A stretch of 64,000 nt of DNA, from positions 23,965,390 to 24,029,389 of the forward strand of contig CM055102.1 in assembly GCA_029204225.1 (NCBI GenBank). Reading direction: 5' to 3'. The DNA comes from Diphasiastrum complanatum (Eukaryota; Streptophyta; Lycopodiopsida; Lycopodiales; Lycopodiaceae). Shown here piece after piece: positions 55,801-57,410 of the stretch (positions within the stretch are counted from its first letter, which is position 1; each line of letters begins with the position of its first letter). The translations under genes were made by a program, and so were the position numbers. Below the pieces are notes generated by a model. That model saw only the letters and a program-made list of their open reading frames with translations, did not search any database and was not told the DNA's origin.

Positions 55801-57410
55801 TATTTTGCAACAGTTTCGCCTTTTTTGCATTCCCCCGAAATGCAACACTTAGGCACAGTTCAAAGTTCAACCATTTTAGGGCACCTTCGGCTTTTTCGCG
55901 AAATGCGAAGAGAGAGAAAATTTGCGAAGGTCATCTACTTCAAGACTTGAACTGCTTTAGGGCACCTTCGACTTTTTCGCGAAGAATTCGAAGAGAGACA
56001 AAAAGCGAAGGTCGTCTATTTTGAACGAAGGACGTTCCCAACCACTTCCCAAAATTTGCGAACTGAGAGAAAACCACTTCATGTAAAATGTGAAGTGAGA
56101 GAATTTTCGACGTCCTTGTCCACGTCAACATTCCTAATTCATTGACCGTATACACTATGTACAGTTGTCACAAAAGCCATATACTCTTACCTAATTAGGT
56201 GACAAACATTTAATGTAGTTAATACATGGATGTAGTCTATAAATAGATCATCCCAGCACAGATTACTTGACCCTTCATCCATGAGACGAATGATTTTGGG
56301 CCTTCCAGTTACGTCGTCATTTTTTGTTTTAATTGCTATTTTATTGTGCTTTAGTGTAATATAGCAATGTGGAACAAGATAGGTAAGTTGTGCACTATGG
56401 GGGAGATGGAGGTAGAAAAGCACTTTATCTTTTAGTGTCCGTTATAGTATGAGATCAGAGGCGTATTTGCAACTGAATATCCCAATATCTGTGTACGGAT
56501 TGTCGAGAAGGTTATATACCATATGAATTTACAGCCTCATCCCTTGACTGAACTAATTATGATAGCTTTCCATTGAGAGTACCTTTTATACTCTCAAACT
56601 TTGTGTGTTTATTTGTTGAGAATGCCTTTGATATCTCCAAGGGAAAGATGGGAGGGTAGAGTGTGTAATGGATAACTTTGCATATTTTGAGAAAGTTTTT
56701 GTCTAAGTGGATGATATGAAAATACATCATGACTGTAAATAGAATGTCAGGTATTTTATAGTAAAAGCCTAAAAGTGCTGCTGAAAAGATGAAAAACAAG
56801 ATCCGTACAATCTTGATTTCCTAGAAAGGATATCCAACTATCTAATGCAAATTTGGAGAATTCAGTTTAATTTTATCACCTCTATTTCAATGGGAGCAGC
56901 AGAACACAATCATTTGGCTGTCCATATTGAAATGCCATACTTTGGTGTATTCAACAGTTTTTGGTGACTTTTTTTTAAATTGAATGGCAGATAGCCTGAA
57001 AGGTTTTTTCCAGCCTGATTCAGTTGGTTCTGTGCTGTAACTTCATTGTGATAAGTTTCAATTCACTTGGATCGGCAATCTTTTAAGCTGTTGAAGGTCA
57101 ATGGCTATTATGTGACTTATAGTCTGACCAGATTTTGTACATGTGGCTAATTCGCTGCAGAGGCTAAATTGATCTGGATTTTGAAATCCTAATTATTTTT
57201 CTTAAGATTTGATTCTGTTACTTTTGAACAGGAAAATATTAAAGACTTCAGATCAGTCGTAGTTAGACTCATCAGTCAGAGGTTGCTCTTCAGATTTCTG
57301 CTTATAACACTAAATTTGGTTTCTGCAGGATGTTTAACAATCGAGTTCCTCACATGCTGAATGACAGCAGTTTCCTCGACTCTAGTCTGAACACATTCGT
57401 CAGAGTTCTT
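9496..57410 (+). CDS. Beta-hydroxyacid dehydrogenase-like gene, exons 1-9 (3' end not resolved)
   Basis: Nine exons join at GT/AG introns with consistent phases into 242 uninterrupted codons. Residues 1-32 form the first Rossmann strand, with GLGPIA (9-14) as the dinucleotide loop and FD (31-32) closing it. Residues 118-124 read DALVCGG where the family has DAPVSGG. K172 followed by MVN fits the catalytic lysine motif (KxxN), and 173-242 belong to the helical C-terminal domain. This is the NAD_binding_2/NAD_binding_11 fold of 3-hydroxyisobutyrate and L-threonate dehydrogenases. In flowering plants close relatives form the N-terminus of a long fusion with a DUF1537-type kinase and class II aldolase (Arabidopsis At1g18270). 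Whether that fusion exists here cannot be seen. Introns 4, 5 and 8 are full of transposons. The unbroken frame argues against a dead gene, though the next exon was not found with confidence. Confidence 0.88.
10556..10631 (+). CDS. Exon 2 of the dehydrogenase-like gene
   Basis: Follows a TTTGCAG acceptor and reads [14 protein letters not shown]... to ..LKEAVR plus one base, before a GTAGAA donor at 10632. It covers residues 33-57, the helix and loop after the first beta strands, matching the region with GG..A.S..E in relatives. The intron before it is 964 bp. Confidence 0.88.
11006..11080 (+). CDS. Exon 3 of the dehydrogenase-like gene
   Basis: Follows an AGCAG acceptor. The split codon gives D58, then [20 protein letters not shown] and KIIQ, ending one base into a codon before GTTATA. 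AAVVVV followed by D/N-x-x-x-x-E corresponds to the strand and helix after the cofactor loop (usual DVDVLVIMVTN..Q). Confidence 0.88.
11258..11338 (+). CDS. Exon 4 of the dehydrogenase-like gene
   Basis: Follows a CTTGCAG acceptor and reads [20 protein letters not shown] then KLEKELL, ending before GTATGT at 11339. It matches the family stretch that ends in a STxxP/LEKxL helix. The intron that follows (6784 bp) holds the Ty3/gypsy element A1. Confidence 0.9.
11339..11786. other. Proximal part of intron 4
   Basis: AT-rich intronic sequence. Two similar phrases with ATTAC/TTATT-ACACATGGGTTG-type sequence occur at about 11577-11615 and 11670-11705, an imperfect duplication. No coding or RNA feature. 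Confidence 0.5.
11987..11998 (+). other. Primer-binding site of element A1
   Basis: TGCTATCAAAGC differs at two positions from TGGTATCAGAGC, the complement of the 3' end of plant initiator Met tRNA. It sits two or three bases after the end of the left LTR remnant. Confidence 0.7.
12600..15800 (+). pseudogene. gag-pol remnant of element A1
   Basis: Broken frames give, in order: a gag start at 12600 with an early stop; a degenerate zinc knuckle CFGCFGQ..KKH at about 12966-13002; a protease-like segment [13 protein letters not shown] at about 13215; RT with KKKDGSW.MCVDY (about 13915), [14 protein letters not shown]-like sequence (14040) and FIDDIL (about 14235); RNase H with [13 protein letters not shown] and [10 protein letters not shown] (14620-14770); an integrase HHCC-like part (15180-15290); and a GPY/chromodomain end with [10 protein letters not shown] (15660-15790). 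The integrase DDE core between about 15360 and 15395 is missing. Many stops and frameshifts. Confidence 0.85.
15827..17164 (+). repeat. 3' LTR of element A1, split by a hAT-like insert
   Basis: Begins after the polypurine tract and, without the 719-bp insert, is about 620 bp. Its last 200 bp match the left LTR remnant. The stretch at 16760-16870 (with GACACTTGGTCCAATG and TGAGTGACACATGT) resembles the A2 LTR. The exact outer end is uncertain. Confidence 0.65.
15933..16651 (+). mobile_element. hAT-like non-autonomous element, copy 1
   Basis: Flanked by perfect 8-bp duplications GTGTTTTG (15925-15932 and 16652-16659), the size typical of hAT transposons. The ends, CTGTGTTGCAG and (reverse complement of the right end) CAAGGTTGCAG, match at 8 of 11 positions. 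GC-rich palindromes lie inside both ends (ATCGCGATC type at left, GCGTTCCGGAACGC at right). A very G/C-rich hairpin region with GGGGGGCAACGCCCCCC lies at about 16250-16310. There is no transposase frame. A second copy in opposite orientation is at 59930-60541. Confidence 0.8.
17165..18122. other. Distal part of intron 4
   Basis: AT-rich intronic sequence between element A1 and exon 5. No further feature seen. Confidence 0.5.
18123..18196 (+). CDS. Exon 5 of the dehydrogenase-like gene
   Basis: Follows a TTGTAG acceptor. It completes D110 and reads [20 protein letters not shown] then GTLT, ending in phase 0 before GTACGT. It carries the substrate-binding segment, DALVCGG in place of DAPVSGG. 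Preceded by 6.8 kb and followed by 8.5 kb of intron, it is easy to miss with frame-based gene finding. Confidence 0.9.
18197..18841. other. Intron 5, proximal part
   Basis: AT-rich intronic sequence without recognisable features. Confidence 0.5.
18842..18945 (+). mobile_element. LINE 3'-end fragment (plus strand)
   Basis: Matches, on the + strand, the last 100 bp of the minus-strand LINE at 21188-25780. Shared phrases are ATAAGTCCTACG, GGACAATGCTCC, TTTTGATGTACTTT, ACTTGTCTTATG and GACATTAAT, with a tail of repeated TTCTAA. Unlike that copy, it contains the 14-nt hairpin GTGCCCTTGGGCAC at 18896-18909. The upstream part is missing, as expected for 5' truncation. Confidence 0.75.
18946..18977. 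repeat. (TC)n tract directly after a LINE tail
   Basis: A run of about 16 TC units immediately downstream of the ATTCTAATTCTA tail of the LINE fragment. Confidence 0.9.
18978..20094. other. Intron 5, no gene recognised
   Basis: Intronic sequence without long frames. The phrase GGGCTCRTCA occurs near 19302 and 19375 in a loosely repetitive stretch, but no unit could be defined. Confidence 0.4.
20095..20505. repeat. Degenerate minisatellite of CTCCTACAAGTT / CTTATGAACT units
   Basis: Roughly 400 bp built from variants of AGCTCCTACAAGTTC and TCTTATGAACTC (for example near 20130, 20150, 20240, 20275, 20305 and 20360). The basic period is about 12-13 bp, with decay toward the right end. Confidence 0.75.
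20680..21180 (-). repeat. C-rich minisatellite, likely LINE 5' untranslated sequence
   Basis: On the + strand it is a G-rich array with recurring GAGGTAGCGAGGGGG and GATGGGTGATGTAGC, followed by AGCGATGGA and GCCACCATCGC motifs near 21070-21180. Similar G-rich, GGTAGCGAGG-containing sequence lies at 32985-33240 and 49430-49780. In the latter it sits directly upstream of a LINE ORF1 on the minus strand, so I read all three as 5' regions of the same LINE family. The long Ser/Pro/Leu-rich frames here follow the repeat and are not genes. Confidence 0.6.
21640..24745 (-). pseudogene. LINE1 ORF2 remnant: endonuclease, RT and C-terminal CP-Y-EIRG domain
   Basis: The start reads [20 protein letters not shown] on the minus strand, followed by [10 protein letters not shown] and [10 protein letters not shown] (about 24660-24360), the hallmarks of an APE-like endonuclease that nicks target DNA. 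RT motifs follow at 23338-22763: [48 protein letters not shown], then YADDV shifted out of frame at about 22767-22780. The C-terminal region (about 21800-21650) reads [20 protein letters not shown], also found in the other LINE copies here. Frames change at least five times, so no active enzyme is encoded. The clade is not resolved. Confidence 0.85.
24735..25446 (-). pseudogene. LINE1 ORF1 remnant
   Basis: Starts [13 protein letters not shown] at 25446 on the minus strand, with a Pro/Ser-rich N-terminus. After frameshifts it shows [15 protein letters not shown] and a [12 protein letters not shown]-like segment. These correspond in order to [16 protein letters not shown] and [14 protein letters not shown] in the better preserved ORF1 at 48369-49280. 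The predicted role is nucleic-acid binding and chaperoning of the LINE RNA, by analogy with other LINE ORF1 proteins. Confidence 0.7.
25781..25832. repeat. (AG)n microsatellite at the LINE1 5' border
   Basis: About 26 AG units directly next to the 5' repetitive region of LINE1. A shorter GA run lies at 25741-25750. Confidence 0.95.
25833..26698. other. Intron 5, distal part
   Basis: Intronic sequence with no recognisable element. It ends in the TTTTCCAG acceptor of exon 6. Confidence 0.5.
26699..26753 (+). CDS. Exon 6 of the dehydrogenase-like gene
   Basis: Reads [18 protein letters not shown] plus one base, before GTAAGA. It continues directly from GTLT of exon 5, giving the family stretch (E/T)LTI.A.G...A.....L.S. 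It corresponds to the end of the Rossmann domain. Confidence 0.9.
26849..26897 (+). CDS. Exon 7 of the dehydrogenase-like gene
   Basis: Follows CTGTACAG, completes A153 and reads [15 protein letters not shown] plus two bases, before GTAATC. It matches the L.xKxxYVxGxxGxGS loop that precedes the catalytic lysine helix, but the glycines are partly replaced (SSAEEGS). Confidence 0.85.
27100..27185 (-). mobile_element. Possible tRNA-derived SINE remnant in intron 7
   Basis: The minus strand contains GGTTCGATTCTC at about 27125-27136, a good RNA polymerase III B box. A weak A-box-like GTGGTGAATTC lies about 50 bp upstream. No poly-A-type tail or target duplication was identified. The evidence is the B box and the spacing only. 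Confidence 0.3.
27243..27380 (+). CDS. Exon 8 of the dehydrogenase-like gene
   Basis: Follows CTGTTACAG, completes S169 and reads [20 protein letters not shown], then [20 protein letters not shown] and AAGSSW (last codon split). K172 with MVN is the catalytic lysine motif, and the Ala-rich helix and NAAGSSW are strongly conserved in plant homologues. The donor is GTCAGT at 27381. The next exon is 29.9 kb away. Confidence 0.93.
27381..28736. other. Start of the 29.9-kb intron 8
   Basis: Unique-looking intronic sequence with no recognisable element before the first LINE piece at 28737. Confidence 0.5.
28737..29182 (-). mobile_element. LINE fragment made of ORF1 C-terminus plus 3' end
   Basis: Minus strand. 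An ORF1 tail with [18 protein letters not shown] (29175-28944) runs directly into the LINE 3' untranslated region and the tail with CGCCTTTCGGCATGGAAAAG and ACATTAATAAAGC, then (TTTC)n and (TC)n. No ORF2 sequence lies between. It is 5' truncated where A2 begins. It has the same layout as the element at 48128-49780. Confidence 0.75.
29185..29572 (-). repeat. 3' LTR remnant of A2 with duplicated ACGT-box segment
   Basis: Begins TGTTACAGC on the minus strand after the polypurine tract. About 29198-29345 holds two copies of a roughly 73-bp unit with TGACATGTGTCACTCATYCA, TTGGACCA, GTGACACGTGTCA or ATGACATGTGTCA, then a GACCGGTC or GACTAGTC palindrome. The CACGTG cores resemble plant G-box/ABRE elements, a sign of enhancer-type duplication in U3. 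Confidence 0.6.
29590..31171 (-). pseudogene. A2 RNase H end, integrase and chromodomain
   Basis: The 417-codon frame 31171-29918 starts [20 protein letters not shown], the end of RNase H. It then shows the integrase zinc-binding H-H-C-C ([13 protein letters not shown] ... CLKCQ), the core acidic residues in [17 protein letters not shown] and [12 protein letters not shown], and a GPY-type end (LSPRYCGPW). After a stop, frames 29860-29585 carry [14 protein letters not shown] and a chromodomain-like [20 protein letters not shown] with W[11 protein letters not shown]. The integrase core appears complete, but the element lacks RT. Confidence 0.88.
31290..32124 (-). pseudogene. A2 gag with deletion into RT thumb/RNase H
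   Basis: The frame 32124-31513 starts [20 protein letters not shown] and holds the gag core ([52 protein letters not shown]). It then joins a frame (31508-31290) reading [20 protein letters not shown] and [13 protein letters not shown], which is the RT thumb to RNase H link. Zinc knuckle, protease and nearly all RT are missing. A second small deletion follows LKIVDP. Confidence 0.85.
32779..32790 (-). other. Primer-binding site of A2
   Basis: The minus strand reads TGGTATCAGAGC, an exact match to the usual initiator Met tRNA primer-binding site, two bases inside the 5' LTR end (..GTCTAACA). Confidence 0.88.
32985..33245 (-). repeat. C-rich LINE 5'-type minisatellite
   Basis: On the + strand, G-rich units such as GGACAGGTAGCGAGGGTCAG, AGGCAGGAGCGGGACAGG and GGAGATGG repeat, ending in GCCACCATCGCTGGAGAGGA near 33215. 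It is equivalent to the arrays at 20680-21180 and 49430-49780. It sits between A2 and the 3' end of LINE2. Confidence 0.6.
33247..35604 (-). mobile_element. LINE2, decayed, split by gypsy B
   Basis: Minus strand. The 3' tail at about 33260-33300 (GCCAAAAGGC hairpin, GTAATG) follows a short (GA)n. ORF2 parts run from about 35340 (endonuclease end) through a linker (35012-34608), RT start (34677-34411) and RT end, to the C-terminal domain (34294-33682). The RT catalytic palm is deleted. Gypsy B interrupts it at 35605-35609. The other side resumes at 47867 with the duplicated GGGAA. Confidence 0.8.
33682..35340 (-). pseudogene. LINE2 ORF2 remnant lacking the RT active site
   Basis: Segments on the minus strand are PFSSHFDD-type linker sequence with [20 protein letters not shown] and W.DDECRSLH (35012-34850), an RT beginning with [17 protein letters not shown]... 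(34640), and [20 protein letters not shown] followed by AIIEEARH (34294-34210). The last jumps directly to [15 protein letters not shown]. The stretch with the FVDF, GCPLSP and YADD motifs seen in LINE1 is absent. The C-terminal part reads [20 protein letters not shown]. Confidence 0.82.
35610..36084 (+). repeat. 5' LTR of element B
   Basis: 475 bp, TG...CA. It begins TGTTAGAGTCCAGTTACGAC and ends CTTGTGACA. A perfect 7-bp inverted repeat TAGAGTC/GACTCTA with 7-nt loop lies at 35613-35633. It differs from the 3' LTR at a few scattered positions (for example CGGCACGGCC against CGAGACGGTC). Confidence 0.95.
36087..36096 (+). other. Primer-binding site of element B
   Basis: TGGTATCAGA, two bases after the LTR end, fits an initiator Met tRNA primer. 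The match weakens after ten bases (AACG instead of GC). Confidence 0.85.
36818..37975 (+). pseudogene. Element B gag with one in-frame TAG
   Basis: Starts [20 protein letters not shown]. The gag core reads [20 protein letters not shown] and [12 protein letters not shown], then [26 protein letters not shown] and [16 protein letters not shown] zinc knuckle [13 protein letters not shown] lies near the end (about 37847-37885). The frame is open for 386 codons except for a single TAG at 37334-37336. One substitution from sense, or stop-codon readthrough, would be enough to explain it, and mutation is the simpler view. Confidence 0.9.
37976..38119 (+). other. Gap between gag and RT of element B with purine run
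   Basis: Protease would be expected here but no aspartic-protease motif (D-T/S-G) is present. The stretch holds TATATAAAG (38008) and a purine run AAAAGGGGGGGAGA (about 38046-38059) that looks like a second polypurine tract. It may mark a recombination or deletion junction. Confidence 0.45.
38120..39283 (+). pseudogene. Element B reverse transcriptase
   Basis: A 387-codon frame with Ty3/gypsy RT motifs in order: [94 protein letters not shown] (catalytic DD), [20 protein letters not shown] and [20 protein letters not shown]. The segment after IFSK, usually (L/I)[10 protein letters not shown], is replaced by [13 protein letters not shown], probably by compensating indels. The RNase H domain is cut: after FVDT the sequence jumps to the RWAELMQEF region at about 39270. 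Confidence 0.88.
39270..40331 (+). pseudogene. Element B integrase, upstream part
   Basis: Reads RNase H remnant ([20 protein letters not shown]-like), the integrase H-H-C-C (about 39620-39770, with stops), then WESISMD, a stop in the D..VGL segment, and the open frame 39889-40331. That frame has [25 protein letters not shown] and [16 protein letters not shown], so the catalytic acidic triad is recognisable. It is interrupted at 40331 by element C1 after HRVP and resumes at 46820. Confidence 0.88.
40332..40689 (-). repeat. LTR 1 of C1 (3' LTR)
   Basis: 358 bp. On the minus strand it starts TGTTACGAGCTCG and ends GGATCTATTACA. It is preceded by a polypurine tract (minus strand TAAGGGGGAGGGAG, 40690-40703). 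Near 40452-40480 it carries an inverted repeat with ACGT cores (GGCCACGTGGCACTGACGTG). Confidence 0.95.
40657..41139 (-). pseudogene. C1 chromodomain end of pol
   Basis: The minus frame starts [20 protein letters not shown], then [20 protein letters not shown] (GPY/F module) and [20 protein letters not shown] chromodomain follows: [37 protein letters not shown]. Such C-terminal chromodomains identify chromoviruses and guide integration to particular chromatin, by established family knowledge. About 40 residues of linker are lost relative to C2. Confidence 0.9.
41179..41748 (-). pseudogene. C1 integrase core
   Basis: The minus frame reads [57 protein letters not shown] and [20 protein letters not shown], so the D, D and E residues of the core are present. 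G of TDGQTE is H here. The zinc-binding domain upstream is deleted. Confidence 0.88.
41829..43292 (-). pseudogene. C1 protease and reverse transcriptase with internal deletion
   Basis: A 487-codon minus frame. The protease starts [20 protein letters not shown] and has [12 protein letters not shown] (usual DTG or DSG is DDG). RT follows: [57 protein letters not shown] and [12 protein letters not shown]. It then jumps to [20 protein letters not shown], skipping the catalytic DD segment. It continues to the thumb ([20 protein letters not shown]) and ends at VDPNQP, where RNase H and the integrase N-terminus are missing. Confidence 0.9.
43435..43525 (-). pseudogene. C1 gag zinc knuckle
   Basis: The minus strand reads [14 protein letters not shown], a perfect CCHC nucleic-acid-binding knuckle, followed by a Lys-rich stretch. 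It is separated from the gag frame above by frameshifts in an A/T-rich run (43560-43620). Confidence 0.85.
43630..44504 (-). pseudogene. C1 gag
   Basis: Starts [20 protein letters not shown] at 44504 on the minus strand, with an acidic region ([20 protein letters not shown]). A small deletion near 44225 shifts the frame. The gag core continues with [80 protein letters not shown] and [17 protein letters not shown]. It is homologous to the inverted gag in C2 at 51540-52790. Confidence 0.88.
44820..45316 (-). other. C1 5' untranslated region and PBS
   Basis: Non-coding sequence between the second LTR and gag, rich in the recurring phrase CCCTCGCTGACTGGACAGCG and variants (at about 44835, 44930, 45100 and 45205). 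The PBS TGGTATCAGAGCCAT lies at 45301-45315 on the minus strand, one base from the LTR. Confidence 0.8.
45317..45674 (-). repeat. LTR 2 of C1 (internal)
   Basis: 358 bp. It has the perfect 16-bp palindrome GTTACGAGCTCGTAAC at 45658-45673. Its outer side joins TCTTGGTACCCC, protease-region sequence, rather than a target duplication, so it arose inside the tandem structure. Confidence 0.93.
45675..46461 (-). pseudogene. Shortened second internal region of C1
   Basis: Minus order: PBS (46446-46460), 5' untranslated region (46445 to about 45753), (CCCTAAA)3 patch (45732-45752), then about 50 bp of protease-region sequence (45675-45725, matching 43043-43085) that runs straight into LTR 2. All of gag and pol are otherwise missing. 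A tRNA-like stretch lies at about 45985-46035. Confidence 0.85.
45732..45752. repeat. (CCCTAAA)3, plant telomere-type repeat
   Basis: Three perfect copies of CCCTAAA, preceded by a partial TTTAA. It sits exactly where homology to the protease region (left) stops and homology to the 5' untranslated region (right, AATCCCAGTTTGAAGC) starts. The corresponding sites in the intact region (about 43085 and 44685) lack the repeat. Confidence 0.93.
46462..46819 (-). repeat. LTR 3 of C1 (5' LTR)
   Basis: 358 bp, ends at the GTACC target duplication (46820-46824). Highly similar to LTR 1 and LTR 2. The terminal palindrome has one mismatch (GTCACGAG). Confidence 0.95.
46825..47390 (+). pseudogene. Element B integrase end and chromodomain, resumed after C1
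   Basis: Continues element [20 protein letters not shown]-like sequence with a stop, then the open frame 46961-47383 with [37 protein letters not shown] and a chromodomain ([20 protein letters not shown] then [12 protein letters not shown]). The polypurine-like GTGGTAGGAAGGAT directly precedes the 3' LTR. Confidence 0.9.
47391..47866 (+). repeat. 3' LTR of element B
   Basis: 476 bp, TG...CA, matching the 5' LTR along its whole length, including the TAGAGTC/GACTCTA inverted repeat at 47394-47414. Followed by the target duplication GGGAA. Confidence 0.95.
47867..47950 (-). mobile_element. Resumed LINE2 sequence after gypsy B
   Basis: Starts with the duplicated GGGAA, so it was contiguous with 35604 before B inserted. 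It contains GATTTAGATTTAGATTTAGA, a short tandem repeat, and no recognisable coding domain. Confidence 0.6.
47951..48127 (-). mobile_element. Short LINE 3'-end fragment
   Basis: The minus strand ends with the TATACTCCTTTTGGCATGGA and AAAGAC tail. The adjacent 100 bp match the 3' untranslated region at 28780-28880 (GACGAACCAGTACATC, AAGATGG.AACAAGA.GGATCA, TAACTAAGAAGAGAG). It is 5' truncated, and its hairpin has one mismatch. Confidence 0.75.
48369..49280 (-). CDS. LINE ORF1-like protein, intact frame
   Basis: 303 codons without stops on the minus strand. Residues 1-50 are Pro/Ser/Thr-rich. About 60-165 form a likely coiled coil ([20 protein letters not shown] and [18 protein letters not shown]). 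About 185-290 read [40 protein letters not shown] and [20 protein letters not shown], the layout of LINE ORF1 proteins with an RRM-like and C-terminal domain. The predicted role is binding LINE RNA. The alternative 49366 start gives an unrelated frame. It sits in a non-autonomous element, so expression is doubtful. Confidence 0.75.
   Translation of the reverse strand: MPPPSPASSPSPLPSTPASYASSPTTTTPSTLSSSSPSFTPSSSSPPLSPSLSAEFLSGFPRIIDSLHEDNASLLAIIKKQAFQISTLENTVLALQGKVGILEVDVTYLKNEMESNKDGEEGSGNADSENKAKQLQERVHSLEQQLQQSKSSWADMLKSSKQVISESIQEHQKRDRKALNVRVRGTSFAGKDLMAEANAFIHSTFGLKDDVISAAWVGKLQPTTVFLRFKDALLRQKVLRKRGCLKGSTIFMDEDLTPIQWTERKKIIANAKANGFWTLFQDGRPVLVKIAELKISDSSPSPT
49430..49780 (-). repeat. 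C-rich array, 5' region of the ORF1-only LINE
   Basis: On the + strand, G-rich units (GGCAGGTAGCGAGG, AGCGATGGCAGGGTAG, GGGACAGGTAGCGAGG). It lies directly upstream of ORF1 on the minus strand, which is why the arrays at 20680 and 32985 are also read as LINE 5' regions. Confidence 0.65.
49785..50768 (-). mobile_element. LINE4, 3' half, cut by element C2
   Basis: Minus strand. The tail (hairpin 49804-49817, ACATTAATAAACC) directly abuts the C-rich array of the next LINE. It has a 3' untranslated region and the ORF2 C-terminus. It is interrupted at 50768 by the LTR of C2. The expected ORF2 continuation is not found on the far side of C2, so that flank was rearranged. Confidence 0.8.
50227..50768 (-). 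pseudogene. LINE4 ORF2 C-terminal fragment
   Basis: The minus strand reads [20 protein letters not shown] (equivalent to [20 protein letters not shown] in LINE1), a frameshift, then [20 protein letters not shown] and [20 protein letters not shown]. This is the conserved C-terminal CP-Y-EIRG block of this LINE family. Confidence 0.82.
50769..51088 (+). repeat. 5' LTR of C2, 3'-truncated
   Basis: The first 320 of 358 bp. It carries the perfect palindrome GTTACGAGCTCGTAAC at 50770-50785 and an 11-bp inverted repeat GTCGGCCACGT/ACGTGGCCGAC around a 7-nt spacer at about 50972-51000. Confidence 0.93.
51089..51539 (+). other. C2 5' untranslated region (plus orientation)
   Basis: Reverse complement of the C1 sequence at about 45960-46400 (AAAGCTATCAGAAGATAGGA and similar phrases). 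The PBS was lost together with the LTR end. Confidence 0.8.
51540..52790 (-). pseudogene. Inverted gag segment of C2
   Basis: The minus strand carries 5' untranslated sequence (52790-52430), gag start (52425) and gag core (52262-51720 frame with [20 protein letters not shown] and [20 protein letters not shown]), down to [20 protein letters not shown] at about 51640. Its flanks on both sides are plus-oriented parts of the same element: GTTTTGGGCC at left pairs with the TGGGCCAGACAGG end at about 52780. This shows a local inversion rather than a separate insertion. Confidence 0.85.
52878..54432 (+). pseudogene. C2 pol: RT thumb, RNase H, integrase
   Basis: Starts [33 protein letters not shown] (one stop at 53035), then the open 460-codon frame from 53050. 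RNase H has [40 protein letters not shown] and [11 protein letters not shown] linker of about 80 residues follows with an acidic stretch ([20 protein letters not shown]). The integrase has [30 protein letters not shown] and [14 protein letters not shown], then a frameshift at about 54400. Upstream RT with the catalytic DD is absent. Confidence 0.92.
54433..55239 (+). pseudogene. C2 integrase end and chromodomain
   Basis: After the frameshift, [20 protein letters not shown] gives the last acidic residue. A small deletion follows, then the 208-codon frame 54612-55238 with [60 protein letters not shown] and [20 protein letters not shown]. It ends in the chromodomain [34 protein letters not shown]. 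This copy keeps the 40-residue linker lost in C1. Confidence 0.92.
55250..55583 (+). repeat. 3' LTR of C2, 3'-truncated
   Basis: The first 334 of 358 bp. The palindrome lies at 55251-55266. The sequence departs from the LTR after GTGTTTGCCCT and continues with unrelated TTCAATAATTTG. Confidence 0.93.
55584..56260. repeat. TTCGC-rich repetitive block with small hairpins
   Basis: Recurring GACAGTCTGCAGAAAT (about 55683, 55708) and TTTAGGGCACCTTCG (about 55873, 55959). Inverted pairs such as TTCGCATTTCTCCGAAATGC with GAA and TTTTGCATTCCCCCGAAATG. A TATA-like CTATAAATAG lies at about 56238. The motif style resembles 3700-4180, so it could be a diverged LTR. No boundaries found. Confidence 0.4.
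56405..56525 (+). pseudogene. LINE ORF2 C-terminal relic (plus strand)
   Basis: Reads MEVEKHFIF, stop, CPL, stop, YEIRG, then ATEYPN, matching the conserved [16 protein letters not shown] block of the minus-strand LINEs here, but on the plus strand with two stops. Only about 40 codons remain. Confidence 0.65.
56526..57328. other. Distal end of intron 8
   Basis: Unique-looking intronic sequence ending in the acceptor TTTGGTTTCTGCAG of exon 9. Confidence 0.55.
57329..57410 (+). CDS. Exon 9 of the dehydrogenase-like gene
   Basis: Completes W215, then reads [20 protein letters not shown] and NTFVRVL, ending in phase 0 before GTGAGT at 57411. [10 protein letters not shown] is strongly conserved in plant homologues and follows NAAGSSW directly in the joined protein, so it is the correct partner of exon 8 despite the 29.9-kb gap. 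Confidence 0.93.
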
